Under the pieces are notes generated by a model. That model was not told where the DNA came from and searched no databases. It worked only from the letters and a program-made list of their open reading frames with translations. Source: Bodo saltans (Eukaryota; Euglenozoa; Kinetoplastea; Eubodonida; Bodonidae). Taken from it: a stretch of DNA of 57,350 bases. A program made the translations under genes and the position numbers. Positions 28,401-37,923 of this stretch are shown piece by piece. The stretch spans positions 1 through 57,350 of the forward strand of contig CYKH01001782.1 of assembly GCA_001460835.1 (NCBI GenBank). The letters are read 5' to 3'. Numbering within the stretch: the first letter of the stretch is position 1; the number at the start of each line of letters is the position of its first letter.

Positions 28401-28578
28401 CGTCATGTACCACAACACGGAAACAGCGCCTCTGCAGCGGAGAGGAGATTTCCCCCACCCAGAAAACGTTCTGGTGATCAACTCGCTCAACAAAGTCGCG
28501 GCGTTCTACCCTACCGGCTGGCAAAAGGAAACGTTCAAGCAGGAGACAAGCGTGCGAGATGTAGTGGAGTGGAAGTAA
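25414..28578 (+). CDS. RHS-like (retrotransposon hot spot/crinkler-type) P-loop protein
   Basis: A 1,054-residue open protein. Its P-loop GETGSGKTT begins near residue 293, with a Walker-B-like LVIDELGRY near 371-379 and an RHS-like downstream VHVSANDFGDL. Near 791-799 it has LLLLQLKNY preceded by acidic residues, reminiscent of the Q-x-K strand of PD-(D/E)xK nuclease folds. RHS proteins are a large kinetoplastid multigene family, often insertion sites for retrotransposons, nuclear or perinuclear in trypanosomes and linked there to transcription and mRNA export. Published comparative work places them with eukaryotic crinkler-type effectors that join an NTPase to a nuclease-like domain. The catalytic state of the nuclease-like part cannot be judged here. 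It is followed by a decayed P-loop gene. Confidence 0.72.
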   Translation: MPEESHRKKRPRDDEWTEASQTLLVKFLAELTDAAVRYGELGEAVHMDERARWVQGWVDDLKEENFLDECLVDPLLTKILVRINRLKLVGSLQTIYTLAKAANAQKSDFEYVLSRGDKSRTWTTIVKKLLVACMKWKKLSSRKALDIAMLREMTDEEGATKRFMTLLYLDTSGMPGPNDPNDHSAEHFQVEHRTYGGRSFFNLKFAATVTTAAALINRLPRGADDYSGKTHRVTSENDSAEAEEPQGDDSSVPVQEPSRVIPSVYAPHIITSKLSEHLCSDSRSVHIVISVSGETGSGKTTSVLPALNHHGFVIFYAVATDLDISSIEAALLKTGGDKSQHVAMAANYLIAMLTDRNWKPTQPTDNKVALVIDELGRYPLFTRAIAKITEAAEDSTNHPAKRKTESELTKDLSTSIELFQRHFMSGDVRLILVGTGTDHAFSVVGLPLPSTHVHVSANDFGDLMVAYENSSKQWQIIKNTLDPLELERGVFSKILRLSRNPRMAAILVGALDPIRADDLLSKVQSRGAKQSLLRDHYSYVLCGALRDIRKFNAMRYLHPLEATAHFSCAFAIACSNEKQGGDQPLLQTYISTYGLLRDCTPLVTEKNDIAPHPAVAVAELTEETETVPEVMTHRFEMSPATVEMGISHFGMSMPNDGWVGFESMMCSLLYLHALGASSAASLGIRLSDVVCMDEQLSQIKADPIAQVKAWIRLHAKRSRRGRVVQASLEKQVRSCGEAAAALKALAEEQVNINEARRPCIVIARNCDFAPFANVMVGVVAFDDGVYNTTHLLLLQLKNYDDSDALFSVHDEWREMYKMGSTHKYAVVADCAANLEKYRWDDAMSRIHVAEHRASECKKLNFGNPAGREDVFVAISQDPTTSQRELCPYHEALQQFTHAGVVSVPALAAKLLNGQLKKTTELDEEKIALAFGMEKHQANDDFVLAVHEIVKSDKEIDQQFHEIMEKYRSCERSTARREAPSRFPQLQKSKLEVDRYLVMYHNTETAPLQRRGDFPHPENVLVINSLNKVAAFYPTGWQKETFKQETSVRDVVEWK

Positions 28579-28929
28579 CAAGAACGGATTAAATTGACTT
28601 TGAAATTGGCGAGGCGATCGTACGGGACTAAAAAGGAAAAGCTTGCGAAGACCTGTACCCGTCGCCTTTTCTGGTATTGCATAAGCAATTCGGAACCTCG
28701 TGCTGGGATGCGTGTACAAGTGTGGTGGAATGCGCGGCCTCTCAACCATGTACGCTTTGCGAACTGGAACCCTTCGGATTTGAAAGTACCCCCCAAAATA
28801 AGCAAAAAAACAAGGGGCTTGGAAGTGGAACGTACCCATGTTACGTTAGTTTTCTATTATTAAAGCAACATGGTGCTGGGTACTTTATCTCAAAGAGAAA
28901 GAATGTTCCGCTCGCTTGCTCTCCTCCGC
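28579..28929 (+). other. Spacer after the RHS-like gene
   Basis: No supportable gene is seen. Two overlapping short open frames cross this stretch but neither shows a family motif, and they may be remnants belonging to the fossil that follows. Confidence 0.4.
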
Positions 28930-30030
28930 AAGGGTAAGTGGTCCATAGGGGCAGTGGTGGCTTCACTGGTGGACATGTCGGTTACAAAAGCGGAGGTGGC
29001 GGTGACAACGGCGTCCAGAGGAGCATCGAGTACGACGCCCCCTCCACGTGGCCGAGGGAATACGTCCAGACGGATACTAAAAAACTCTTCGTGGGTAACT
29101 TAAGGAAAAACGCCGCGGCAAACTTCAAACTTATCACGTATTTACATCAAGAGAACATGCAATTGGAGTTGTCGAAACAAATCGAGGACATCGCTGCAAA
29201 GCGAGCACCAAAGTATGTGCCCATCGAAGAGCAGCTGGCTACACACCTGAACAACGTAAAATACAGTTGCAACATGGTACTTCAAGAACAGAGCGAAGCG
29301 ATCGAAAACCTTTACTTGTCGCTGTCGGATGAGCACACAGGAAGCGAGAAGAGCAACATCTCGTTGTCTGCTTTTCACCCCGAGGCAGTGGCAAGACGCA
29401 ATTTGTCAAACACTTCGTCTTAGCGAAGTATGCTGAGGCATTCAAGCACGGGCGCGTGATAGTGCGATGCTGCGACATCGCAGCGAAGTCGCAAGCGAAG
29501 TGGATCACGCTTATCATGCAGAGTGAGAAGGGAACAGATCCGCTTAAAGATGCAACAAAAGGACTATGCGAGCTAGTCCGATCGCACGTTGAAATCGTCA
29601 CAGGCCGTACCCAACTAGAGTTGAACTGCGACACTTGCGTGAAGGCATACGAAACGTGGATGAGCGAAACGAAATCGTACTTCGACATTCCTGATGACAC
29701 CCCCGATGACACATGAATAATCCACTGATTATCCTTGACACCTGCGAGGTCCTAGGTGAACGCAACAACAAGAACTAATCTGCACACGTCGGTGAAACCA
29801 GGCACGCCGTACACGCTGCTGGAGTTGATGTGCCGCGTCATTCCCGCACGTCGGACGATGTTTGCGAGCGGCTGCAATGCGCAGAACACGGAGTTTGATG
29901 CAGAACACGGAGTTTGATGCAGAACACGGAGTTTGATGCAGAACACGGAGTTTCACGTGAACTTCGCGAACGTTGACATATTGGAGCCGCTCCCCACCGC
30001 TGAGGGAAAAGGCGCATAGGGTTGCCAAGA
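28930..30030 (+). pseudogene. Fossil P-loop NTPase gene, probably RHS-like family, broken
   Basis: The reading frame is broken, with about three or four interruptions, but P-loop-like and Walker-B-like segments can still be recognised in order, as in an RHS-type or related P-loop protein. It directly follows the intact RHS-like gene in the same orientation. The moderate number of breaks and the still recognisable motifs suggest middle age rather than an ancient relic. A four-copy 19-bp tandem repeat lies near its far end. Family assignment is tentative. Confidence 0.5.
29881..29955 (+). repeat. 19-bp tandem repeat, four copies
   Basis: The unit cagaacacggagtttgatg recurs four times without spacers (the last copy is partial), at the 3' part of the fossil P-loop gene. 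It has no spacers, so it is not a CRISPR array. Confidence 0.95.
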
Positions 30031-30185
30031 AAAAGTCTTGGCGCAAGAGTGACTGCAGCAATGACCGCGAAGAACGCCCTTCCTGTAGTTCTGTCCATGC
30101 ACGCCCTTCATTGGCTCACATATTTCGTTTCATGTTTGCATGTTGGTTGCTTCAACGATGCACAAAAGTAAAAAAAAAAACACAA

Positions 30186-30250
30186 CATAAAACCAATCTT
30201 TGAGAAGTAGCGTAGGACATAACAATCATCATACTAAAACCAATCTTTGT
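30186..30250 (+). repeat. Short direct repeat before the glycosyltransferase-like gene
   Basis: The 14-mer aaaaccaatctttg occurs twice about 47 bp apart. It resembles a short direct repeat left by a small insertion or slippage, and no function is evident. Nearby text ggttgcttcaacgatgcacaaaag resembles a segment near 23115. Confidence 0.6.
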
Positions 30251-30287
30251 CATGCGCCACTTGCGACGCCTTAACTTTGAGAACACG

Positions 30288-30324
30288 TTTTGCTTTTCTT
30301 TTTCGTCGTTTGTATGTTTTCAAG
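30288..30324 (+). promoter_or_regulatory. Trans-splice acceptor that decides the next start
   Basis: A T/C-rich tract (30288-30320) contains ATG 30314 and is followed by AG at 30323-30324 and 30328-30329. The spliced mRNA would begin after that ATG, so the first usable start is ATG 30341. Confidence 0.6.
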
Positions 30325-30340
30325 CTCAGCAGCTGCAACA

Positions 30341-33300
30341 ATGGCTTCGAGCTCAAAGAGAAGCCGGAGCGTATTTGCCGCACTGGTAGTGATAGCAATG
30401 CTGTATGTATTGTTCTCGTGGGGCGTTGCGCCTACACAAGCTCCACAGCATCGCCTCGTTTCATCTCAAAATGATCAACATGAACAGTGGGCGCCTACCA
30501 CCGAAGATCAAACCAGAGAAGAAGGTGAATCAACGACCCACGCACCAAGAGAACAAACACAACCCCCACAACCGCCACCGCTCAAGGAAACTATGGAGCA
30601 ACAACGAGGCAAGCAGTTTCCCTACTATTCATTTTCTTCACTGTTTCCACGGGACACCATCGCAGTGTTTATGAAAAGCTGTATCATCCACGATGGCGCA
30701 CGAACTGTTGACAGACAGCTGTCTCGAGCACTACTGTGCAGTAGAAACCCTCGAACCCCTGACGTAGGTTGTGCCGAGCAGCAACGTAAAACTCCCGAGC
30801 AGGCAATGTTATGCCAGCAGAAGGAGACGGAGTTGTTGAGTTGCAGCGCTGCCTTCGACACATGGCTTCCATGCCCGCGCAGCTCGACATCAAGTGGAGC
30901 TAGCAAGTTGGAGGACTGCACTGCGCATTATGGCCTGGCTCGCGTGGAGGCGTGGGTACCGATGCATTGTAAGTCTTCCTCTTTTTGGCAGCTTCTTGTA
31001 CAGAGTGTCTGCAATCGCGTGAGCTGTGCAGGGGCGTTGCACCAGCCCTCCTTGGTGGCTGGCACGTTCGATGCCACTACATTGCTACTGGGCGACGCGG
31101 TGTCGCGATCGCAGCGGCGTCCAGCGCATGCCCCGGCGTACATTGCCCCAGAGAATAGAACCGTTGCACCATTTCCGAAGCACGTGCAGTGCTTTCAGCC
31201 CCCGTCTCACAACGCAACAGCAGGACGAGTTGCCACCTTCCACGGCATCAACTTTGGGTACCCCCTCGACATGATGATGGACGTTGAAGACGAGGAGGAA
31301 TATGTCAAACGCAACAGTAGTGGCAACCCGAGCCACATGGATAAATTATTTGGGTTCTCCGTATCCGGTCCCAAGTCTGGCGGCGGAAGGGAGTACGGCC
31401 TCAACGATGAGTACCGGCTCATGTTCGATATGCGCCGTAGTATGTTTGCCTTCACCACCCGTCGATGGGGCTGGGACTGCCTGCGGCACGTGGAGCAACT
31501 CGGGGCAGGAATCTTGTCGTTATTTATCGATTTGCCCCTTGCCCCATCCACAATCTTGGAAGCCCTCCCACGACGAGAACTATTTGATGCGTTGGGGAGA
31601 CCTGAGATTCGTCACGTGGGTGCGTTGTGGACACCAGAGTCCAAGCCCAACCCCGAGCCGGACAATTATTTCATCTACACTGGCCTGCACAAGCAAGATG
31701 GTGGCGCACATGTGGCCATCAATGCATCGGTGCTGCCGTTCGTTGATGTCACGCGTCTAGATGAATCTGATTATGCGTTGCATCGGCGTCAGTTGTTGAC
31801 CTATTCAAGGCAACACTTAACGACCGCTGCCATGGCCGCATCCGTACTTCAACGGATGGGGCATCCCGAGGCACGGAGAGTTTTGTATCTGCATGGTGTG
31901 ACCCACCTCGACTTCTTGAAGGTGTCCATGCATCATGGACTTGTGAACGGGCTCGGGCTGGACGTCGTGTCGTACCCTCGCAGCGAGGCCCACTTTCAAG
32001 CAGTGAATGTGTCGACGATGAACGATCTCGAGGAGGCCCGAGGCCGCCACCTGCGCGCACACGGGAATGGGTATGGCTACGGAATGCGGATTTATGATGG
32101 GGAGGAGGGTCACGTGGAGGCGACCAACCTGGAGCGTCGTATCTTCAACAAAGAGTTTGACATCATTCTGTTCAGTTTTACGTCGTACTCGCCCAGCCTT
32201 ACGAAGCAACTTCCGCTGTTTCGAGAAGTCGTGAGCGTCTATCCCCCTGATAGAATAGCGTTTCTTAATGGCGACGACACGTTCGGAGCGCCCAGCGATG
32301 GGCGACCGCCACCCTTGGCGCTGTATGCTACCAAATTCGGCCACGTGTTTATGCGTGAGCTGTATCCGTTGGCTGAGGTTTGCCCTGACCCCAAGCTCGA
32401 ACGCACCGAGCTCCTGGTGCAACAAGGCACAACACTTGCTGCGCTTCGCAACACAACCAACACCACCCCCAACGCGACAACATCATCGTCGTCAGAGGTG
32501 GAGGGGGGAGTTAGTATGTGCAACTCAGCCCCCGTTGCAGCAACGCCTTTCCCATTTGAGCACTCCTCTCGCGTGGCGACTACGACGGATGCGTTTCTTG
32601 CGCACGTGGACCCCGGCAACCTGCATCATGTGCGATCATTTGTGATGTCTGTGCGTGAGCATAGTCGGCTCTCAAAACCGCTCATTGTCCTGATCGCATC
32701 TGAACACAAAACTCTCACCGCATTGCGGGAGATCATGATCAAGGGCGAGCTGGACGTTGCGCGTCCCGTCGTCGTGCACTTCGCCGACAAAGTCGCCAAT
32801 GACCTCAACTATGAGGGCGTGTCCGTTCAGCGGCGTTTCTTGGCTGCAGTGCAGAACGTGTTGATGTCCCCGGTGGTCTACGGCATTCAACGATTTGTGG
32901 TGGTCTATCTTGACACCCCAGTGCTGTTCCGCGGGGATCTGCTGCGCAGTGTCGGCACTTCGGAGCTCTGGTTCACTCGTCATTCCATTCTTTCCAACGC
33001 GCATCATGTGGGTAGTTCACGATTTTGTTTTGGGGCACTGCCGAGCGTCGACCCCACGCACCAGTTGCATATCGGTCATCAACTGTTCGGCGGCTATCGA
33101 GGGTCCCTCCTACAACTTATCAGTGCGGTGGAGTCTGTCTACTCGTCGATGGGATCGGTCTGGTGCGGCTTCGATGCGGCGTTAAACTTCGTGCTGCACA
33201 ATGGCACATTTGATGGCCGAGCAACAGTGTTTTCCTCTGAGCGGGGCCCAGTGGTGTACGACGAGTTCCAGAGCGACGCCGTCTGTGCGTTGTACAAGCC

Positions 33301-33415
33301 GCTGGTGAGACCTACGCGAGAGGGATCCGATCTCAAGTCTGTGACAATCCCTTGCGCGATGACAAGTCTTGCGGCGGTGGTCGTGGGAGATTGGTGCAAA
33401 CTGATTGCTCTGTAG
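30341..33415 (+). CDS. Type II membrane glycosyltransferase-like protein
   Basis: A 1,024-residue protein with a basic N-terminus (SSKRSRS) and one signal anchor at about 11-29 (FAALVVIAMLYVLFSWG), the topology of Golgi/ER glycosyltransferases. A Pro/Gln/Thr-rich stem follows, then a Cys-rich segment (about 100-250). The C-terminal third (about 755-1015) resembles a GT-A/GT8-type fold: a strand VVVYLDTPVLFRGDLL sits where GT8 enzymes have a metal-binding DxD within YLDxDVLxxGDL, and later FGGYRGSLLQL and WCGFDAALNFVL resemble the acceptor-side motifs. The second Asp of DxD is a proline here. Substrate unknown. Inference: a surface-glycan enzyme or an inactive relative. Confidence 0.6.
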   Translation: MASSSKRSRSVFAALVVIAMLYVLFSWGVAPTQAPQHRLVSSQNDQHEQWAPTTEDQTREEGESTTHAPREQTQPPQPPPLKETMEQQRGKQFPYYSFSSLFPRDTIAVFMKSCIIHDGARTVDRQLSRALLCSRNPRTPDVGCAEQQRKTPEQAMLCQQKETELLSCSAAFDTWLPCPRSSTSSGASKLEDCTAHYGLARVEAWVPMHCKSSSFWQLLVQSVCNRVSCAGALHQPSLVAGTFDATTLLLGDAVSRSQRRPAHAPAYIAPENRTVAPFPKHVQCFQPPSHNATAGRVATFHGINFGYPLDMMMDVEDEEEYVKRNSSGNPSHMDKLFGFSVSGPKSGGGREYGLNDEYRLMFDMRRSMFAFTTRRWGWDCLRHVEQLGAGILSLFIDLPLAPSTILEALPRRELFDALGRPEIRHVGALWTPESKPNPEPDNYFIYTGLHKQDGGAHVAINASVLPFVDVTRLDESDYALHRRQLLTYSRQHLTTAAMAASVLQRMGHPEARRVLYLHGVTHLDFLKVSMHHGLVNGLGLDVVSYPRSEAHFQAVNVSTMNDLEEARGRHLRAHGNGYGYGMRIYDGEEGHVEATNLERRIFNKEFDIILFSFTSYSPSLTKQLPLFREVVSVYPPDRIAFLNGDDTFGAPSDGRPPPLALYATKFGHVFMRELYPLAEVCPDPKLERTELLVQQGTTLAALRNTTNTTPNATTSSSSEVEGGVSMCNSAPVAATPFPFEHSSRVATTTDAFLAHVDPGNLHHVRSFVMSVREHSRLSKPLIVLIASEHKTLTALREIMIKGELDVARPVVVHFADKVANDLNYEGVSVQRRFLAAVQNVLMSPVVYGIQRFVVVYLDTPVLFRGDLLRSVGTSELWFTRHSILSNAHHVGSSRFCFGALPSVDPTHQLHIGHQLFGGYRGSLLQLISAVESVYSSMGSVWCGFDAALNFVLHNGTFDGRATVFSSERGPVVYDEFQSDAVCALYKPLVRPTREGSDLKSVTIPCAMTSLAAVVVGDWCKLIAL

Positions 33416-33612
33416 ATGATGATGCACCATGGTGAAGATGTTGCGCATCACATTGATAGGCCATCTTTGGCTGCGCTGTGTGATGTTTCCTTTAGTTTCC
33501 TCTGCACTATTCGCTTTACCGTTCGTGAAGATGTGCTCCTTATTTTTGATCAAGACTAAAAAGTCTTTCCTCCAACTTTATTGTTGTTGCACAATAGCGT
33601 CTCTTCAAGAAT

Positions 33613-36600
33613 ATGCTACACAGGGGACTCAACGATTACGCTCAGCGCAAGCTGATGCTGGAGCCACATAAAAGTGCCAAGCCCTTACCACCAGCTCCTC
33701 TCTCTCTAACTCAAAACGGCTTGCCTCAGGCTCGACCAAACACAGCCGGTGGACAACAAAGTAGTGCCCAAACGACAACAGCCTCACCGCAACCTGCACT
33801 GCAGTCATCTTTCCATCATCAATCATCGTCAGCGGTTGTGTTGGAATGCGACAATGAAGAGGCCATGCCTGAGGGCGTGGTCGGCGAGATTTACACAGCC
33901 CGTGCAGGTGTGAATGCTGTCATGTCCGAACTTGCCCCACAACTAGCCCCCCACCTCCCTCACGCAACGGTTTTGCAGCAGCAGCAAGCGCCACCATTGC
34001 ATCGAGGAGGTGGAGGTAAATCACAGTTTGTGCGTCCTGCCTCCGGTGCTGTGTCATCATCTGCTGCTGCCGGCGCTCGTAGGCGACCACAGTCAACAAA
34101 AAGTGCCCACGAGAAAGTATCTGAGCACCGCCCCAAACAGAAAAATGAAGCGACGACACGATCACCTCCCCGCTCACCACCACGACCTCAACCATACTCA
34201 GTCGGTAGCGGAGAGGTTCACGGTTTCCGCTTCTTGCCACCCACAGATCGCTCCGATGTAGAGCTAGAAATTTTACATTGGCGTCAGCAGGCAGCGGAGA
34301 AACAATCTCACCAGCATCAGTCGTTGTTCCAATGGGCAATGGCGGAGCTTAACGCGATTGATGCGCACGACAGTGCAACGATTCGTGATGGACCTGCACC
34401 CACTATTCCGTCGCATTTTTCTGTTCACGCACTGTACACAATCTTTGGCGAACTCCTTGGCGCGTTATGCCCGTGGACAGAACTACAATCTCGACTGCTC
34501 GGCAAGCTGAAGGACTGCCTGTTTCTGCCGAGAAAAGAGCTTGTCCAAAACTTCAGCAGTCTGGGGCACTCTAAAATATTTCTGCAAACAGTGAGCAACA
34601 TGCCACTGTTCGAGTTTGGTGAGAAGGATGAAGACGAGGAGGACTCGTGGGACGCTGAAGGTTCCAAGCGCGATCCTGGAGCATCATGCACCACTGCTGA
34701 AGCCAGCTTTGCTCCATCAGCTTCAGCCGCGTACCAAGATGCGTCGGCGGAGGGCGACACGCCCAGCAACCAACAAGACGCTCAGGGAGAGGAGGAGGAT
34801 GTTAACACTCACGTGCATCTTGATAAGCTTTCTAAGTTGCAAGAGGCAGCTGCAGCCGCTGCGGCCGCCGACAGTGCCGGGGAGGACGCATCGTGGTCGC
34901 TTGTCGTACAGATGCAGGATGCTCGCATCGGCACGCTCTTACAAAAGCTGCGCATGAACAACTCTGCCATTGTCGCCCTGCGTGGGTTGCTCAAATCTGT
35001 TTTCAACCGCGAGGATCGAAGTCTTCAGCGCGTTAGTTTCAATGGGTGGCGCAGCATCGTGCACAGCTCCAACCAGCAACAGAAGCGTTTGATTCGATTC
35101 TTTGATCATAGCGCCCTCGTGATCTTCAAAGGAATGTTTTTTAGACGTTGGGCTCGTGCCGTGGCGGTGGGGCGACGGCAGCGGCTGATTCGTGCCAAGG
35201 ACGAAGCAGTCCACAGTGCCAAACAGATGGAACGGCGCCTCCGAGAAGCGGTGCAGGTGGGACGAGAGGAGGTGACACGAGAATTAGAAAAGGTGAAGGC
35301 CACGTTGTCCGATGAGCGCGGGACTCGGGAGCGCCAGCTGTCAAGCATGCTGGCGGAGATGGAAGCACTTGGAGACCGCATCGGCGGCCTCAATCATTAC
35401 CTGAAGCTTACGGTGACGCACAAGAACTTATGGCGGACACTGTGGTTGACACACCATCGCGAGAACCGCCTCCCTCAGCTCCTCATTGGCACGTTAAAGG
35501 ACGAGGCGGGGAAGTTTAGGGACGCACTTCGAGTGTACGTGGGAGCCCCTGCTGCCGGTGGAGCAAAAGGACGTTCACCGGTGCATCCGAGCTCCAGCGG
35601 AGCTGCAGAGGAGTCTGTTGCCAACAGCGAGCCCGTCTCACCCCAAGCTGGTGGAGACAATGGTGCGCTGGTTGGACAACATATTCAGCGCACGACTACA
35701 CCTGCAGGCGGTGGTGCGAATAGTACACCAACACAACAAGTTCAAGCTTTAAATCAAACCAGCAGTGCGAGGGCAGCGTTGCGTCTTAAATTAGAGACGG
35801 TGCTCATTGCCTGGGTGAACGACGTGCTCGTCCGCTTGCACGTGCAGCGTTTTTTGATTGCTGTCCGTGATGATTTATCTGACGGTGTCATTTTTGCAGC
35901 CTTGGCATTTGCGTTGGATAGAACTCGTAGTCCCACGGAGCGCTTTATGGAGGAGTCCGTGCGACGTTTGTCTCCCGCCGCGTTGGGCAGGCGCCTCGTT
36001 GGTGCCCTCAAGCAAGCATCTCGTCGGAGCGCGTCGTGCTTTCAAGGCATTCCGATGCTTCAACTGTATTCCGCAATGAACGACCGCTTTGATGAGAAGG
36101 CAGTGCTGTCCCTCACCTCCGTCGAGGACCCGTGGTATCTGTGGGCCTTGGCAACGTTGTTCGTGGACTATTGCATGCTGCAGGTCTACCCAGAGCCGTT
36201 GGAGTCTCCAAACGGACTGGCACCATCTGGAGCGCAGCCGGCCGGGAAGAAGAAAACGTCCCGCAGTCCCTCCACATCGGAGATTGGTGCGTCGCCAGCT
36301 ACCACCGCTGCTGGGCCACCACTACCACCGCCACGATCTGCGGCGCGGTTGATGTGCAAAGACGCAACGCAGTTTTTGATTCATCAAGACTCACGAAGCG
36401 ACTTACACGTCCCCGAGATTATCCTCGACGCTGCGGATTATGTGGCAAGCTCCCCCATGAGGCCGTACACCGGCCATCGACTGCTGGGAGGTCAAGTCCC
36501 CTCTGTCGTCATCAAGCGGTCGTCTGCTGGCGGTGGTGGCCGCTCTGTTGGTGGACACGCGCCGTCGCTCTTCCCGGGAGGAGGGGGCTCTCACAACCCG

Positions 36601-37923
36601 TCGCTCTCCACGAATGCAACCGATCCGAAAGGTAAGCAGGCCCTACAGCAACATCTCCAGCAGAAACATCTCCAACAACTGCGCCCAGTCACCGCGTTCC
36701 ACCCGAGCGGCCCTACGTCCCCAACACACGGCGTCTCCCCGTCCACGTCTAACCTTGGTACGATTCGCAAGAAAGTCCCCGCCCCTCCCCATGCATCTAG
36801 CGCAGGCAGCAACTTCGGGAGATCACGCGGTAGAGCAGCAGGAGCTGTCTCACCGGATCAGGCCTCACAATTTGGCAGCGGGAATGTGAGCCCAACAAGC
36901 AACAGCCCAACGCCTACTGCCGATCCTTCCCAAGGGGGCTTCCAACTCGATCCCACAGAACTCGCCGGCATGAGAAGCTTCGGTCCCACGCCAGTCAACA
37001 CTCCCGACGGCCGCCTCAACATGTCCGGACCATCTGCTCTAGAATCCCTCTTACCGCTCATGCGTGGTAAGACTGAGCACTCCGGCATTGCGCAGATGCT
37101 GAATGATGTGCTGGGCGATGGCCCAGATGAAGACGAGGACGACGATGATGACACACGAGAGCCGTCAGTCGATAGCAACACGGCACGTATGGATGCCGAC
37201 GAACGACGAGCGTTGTTTGTTGCTGGCGCCGGTCACTTCGATGAGTTCGACGCGTATTTATCTTCTGTGACGACACAACCGCAGCACCAATCGCAGCTTC
37301 ACGCTGCAGCAACTGGAGCTAATGCAGTCTCACCCACCACCGGCCTAGGTGACGTCGTAACGGTGCATGAACGCAGCAGGAGAGGTTCGGTGGAGTTCGT
37401 CGGCACTTCCTCTCGACCCAACACGCCCATCATCGCGCAGCAGTTGTCTCCGGTGTCCCCGGTGGACGACGGCATTTCAATGTACGATGCGGTGATCTGT
37501 GGCAAGATGCAAGCCGAGGGAATGCAGCGCAAGAAGGCGTGGACTGATGTAGCACGGTTGGTGATTACAGCAGTATGCTCCTATGGTATATTAGATCGAT
37601 TTCAAGGGCAATCGTCTCACTCCACTAATGCTGCAGCACATTCGATATCAAGTGGTGGTGTGACAGCACATCAGCTGCACAGCATAAGTGGCACTCATCC
37701 CAACAATACGATGGGCACTAAAGGTGCAGGGGGGTCGGCGATGTCAATCAGTGCAAAGAGCTCTTCGGTGCTTTCAAGAGTAGGTGGAGGCAGCAGCAGC
37801 AGTGGTCCTGGAAGCGGCGTCTTGCATGCATCCCTGTGGGATCCAAAAAACGCAAGCGTCTCTCACGTACCGACGCCAACGGACGGGCCGTTGAATGCCC
37901 CGTTGCATCATGGCTCCCTTTAG
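33613..37923 (+). CDS. Large low-complexity/coiled-coil protein with CH-like and SFI1-like segments
   Basis: A 1,436-residue protein. Residues 1-210 and 850-1436 are Ser/Pro/Gln/Gly-rich and probably disordered. Around residues 475-530 two aromatic repeats, FNGWRSIV and FFRRWARAVAV, have the spacing of SFI1/centrin-binding helices. A coiled coil follows (about 530-590). Around residues 715-850 the segment VLIAWVNDVLVRLH then DLSDGVIFAALAFAL resembles the first half of a calponin-homology domain (W-N ... DL-DG). Such combinations are typical of microtubule, basal-body or flagellar proteins; this role is inferred. ATG 33613 follows AG sites at 33595-33596 and 33608-33609. Confidence 0.65.
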   Translation: MLHRGLNDYAQRKLMLEPHKSAKPLPPAPLSLTQNGLPQARPNTAGGQQSSAQTTTASPQPALQSSFHHQSSSAVVLECDNEEAMPEGVVGEIYTARAGVNAVMSELAPQLAPHLPHATVLQQQQAPPLHRGGGGKSQFVRPASGAVSSSAAAGARRRPQSTKSAHEKVSEHRPKQKNEATTRSPPRSPPRPQPYSVGSGEVHGFRFLPPTDRSDVELEILHWRQQAAEKQSHQHQSLFQWAMAELNAIDAHDSATIRDGPAPTIPSHFSVHALYTIFGELLGALCPWTELQSRLLGKLKDCLFLPRKELVQNFSSLGHSKIFLQTVSNMPLFEFGEKDEDEEDSWDAEGSKRDPGASCTTAEASFAPSASAAYQDASAEGDTPSNQQDAQGEEEDVNTHVHLDKLSKLQEAAAAAAAADSAGEDASWSLVVQMQDARIGTLLQKLRMNNSAIVALRGLLKSVFNREDRSLQRVSFNGWRSIVHSSNQQQKRLIRFFDHSALVIFKGMFFRRWARAVAVGRRQRLIRAKDEAVHSAKQMERRLREAVQVGREEVTRELEKVKATLSDERGTRERQLSSMLAEMEALGDRIGGLNHYLKLTVTHKNLWRTLWLTHHRENRLPQLLIGTLKDEAGKFRDALRVYVGAPAAGGAKGRSPVHPSSSGAAEESVANSEPVSPQAGGDNGALVGQHIQRTTTPAGGGANSTPTQQVQALNQTSSARAALRLKLETVLIAWVNDVLVRLHVQRFLIAVRDDLSDGVIFAALAFALDRTRSPTERFMEESVRRLSPAALGRRLVGALKQASRRSASCFQGIPMLQLYSAMNDRFDEKAVLSLTSVEDPWYLWALATLFVDYCMLQVYPEPLESPNGLAPSGAQPAGKKKTSRSPSTSEIGASPATTAAGPPLPPPRSAARLMCKDATQFLIHQDSRSDLHVPEIILDAADYVASSPMRPYTGHRLLGGQVPSVVIKRSSAGGGGRSVGGHAPSLFPGGGGSHNPSLSTNATDPKGKQALQQHLQQKHLQQLRPVTAFHPSGPTSPTHGVSPSTSNLGTIRKKVPAPPHASSAGSNFGRSRGRAAGAVSPDQASQFGSGNVSPTSNSPTPTADPSQGGFQLDPTELAGMRSFGPTPVNTPDGRLNMSGPSALESLLPLMRGKTEHSGIAQMLNDVLGDGPDEDEDDDDDTREPSVDSNTARMDADERRALFVAGAGHFDEFDAYLSSVTTQPQHQSQLHAAATGANAVSPTTGLGDVVTVHERSRRGSVEFVGTSSRPNTPIIAQQLSPVSPVDDGISMYDAVICGKMQAEGMQRKKAWTDVARLVITAVCSYGILDRFQGQSSHSTNAAAHSISSGGVTAHQLHSISGTHPNNTMGTKGAGGSAMSISAKSSSVLSRVGGGSSSSGPGSGVLHASLWDPKNASVSHVPTPTDGPLNAPLHHGSL

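Noticed and set aside
29881-29955. CRISPR-like array
   Set aside because: The 19-bp copies are contiguous with no spacers, and the organism is a eukaryote.
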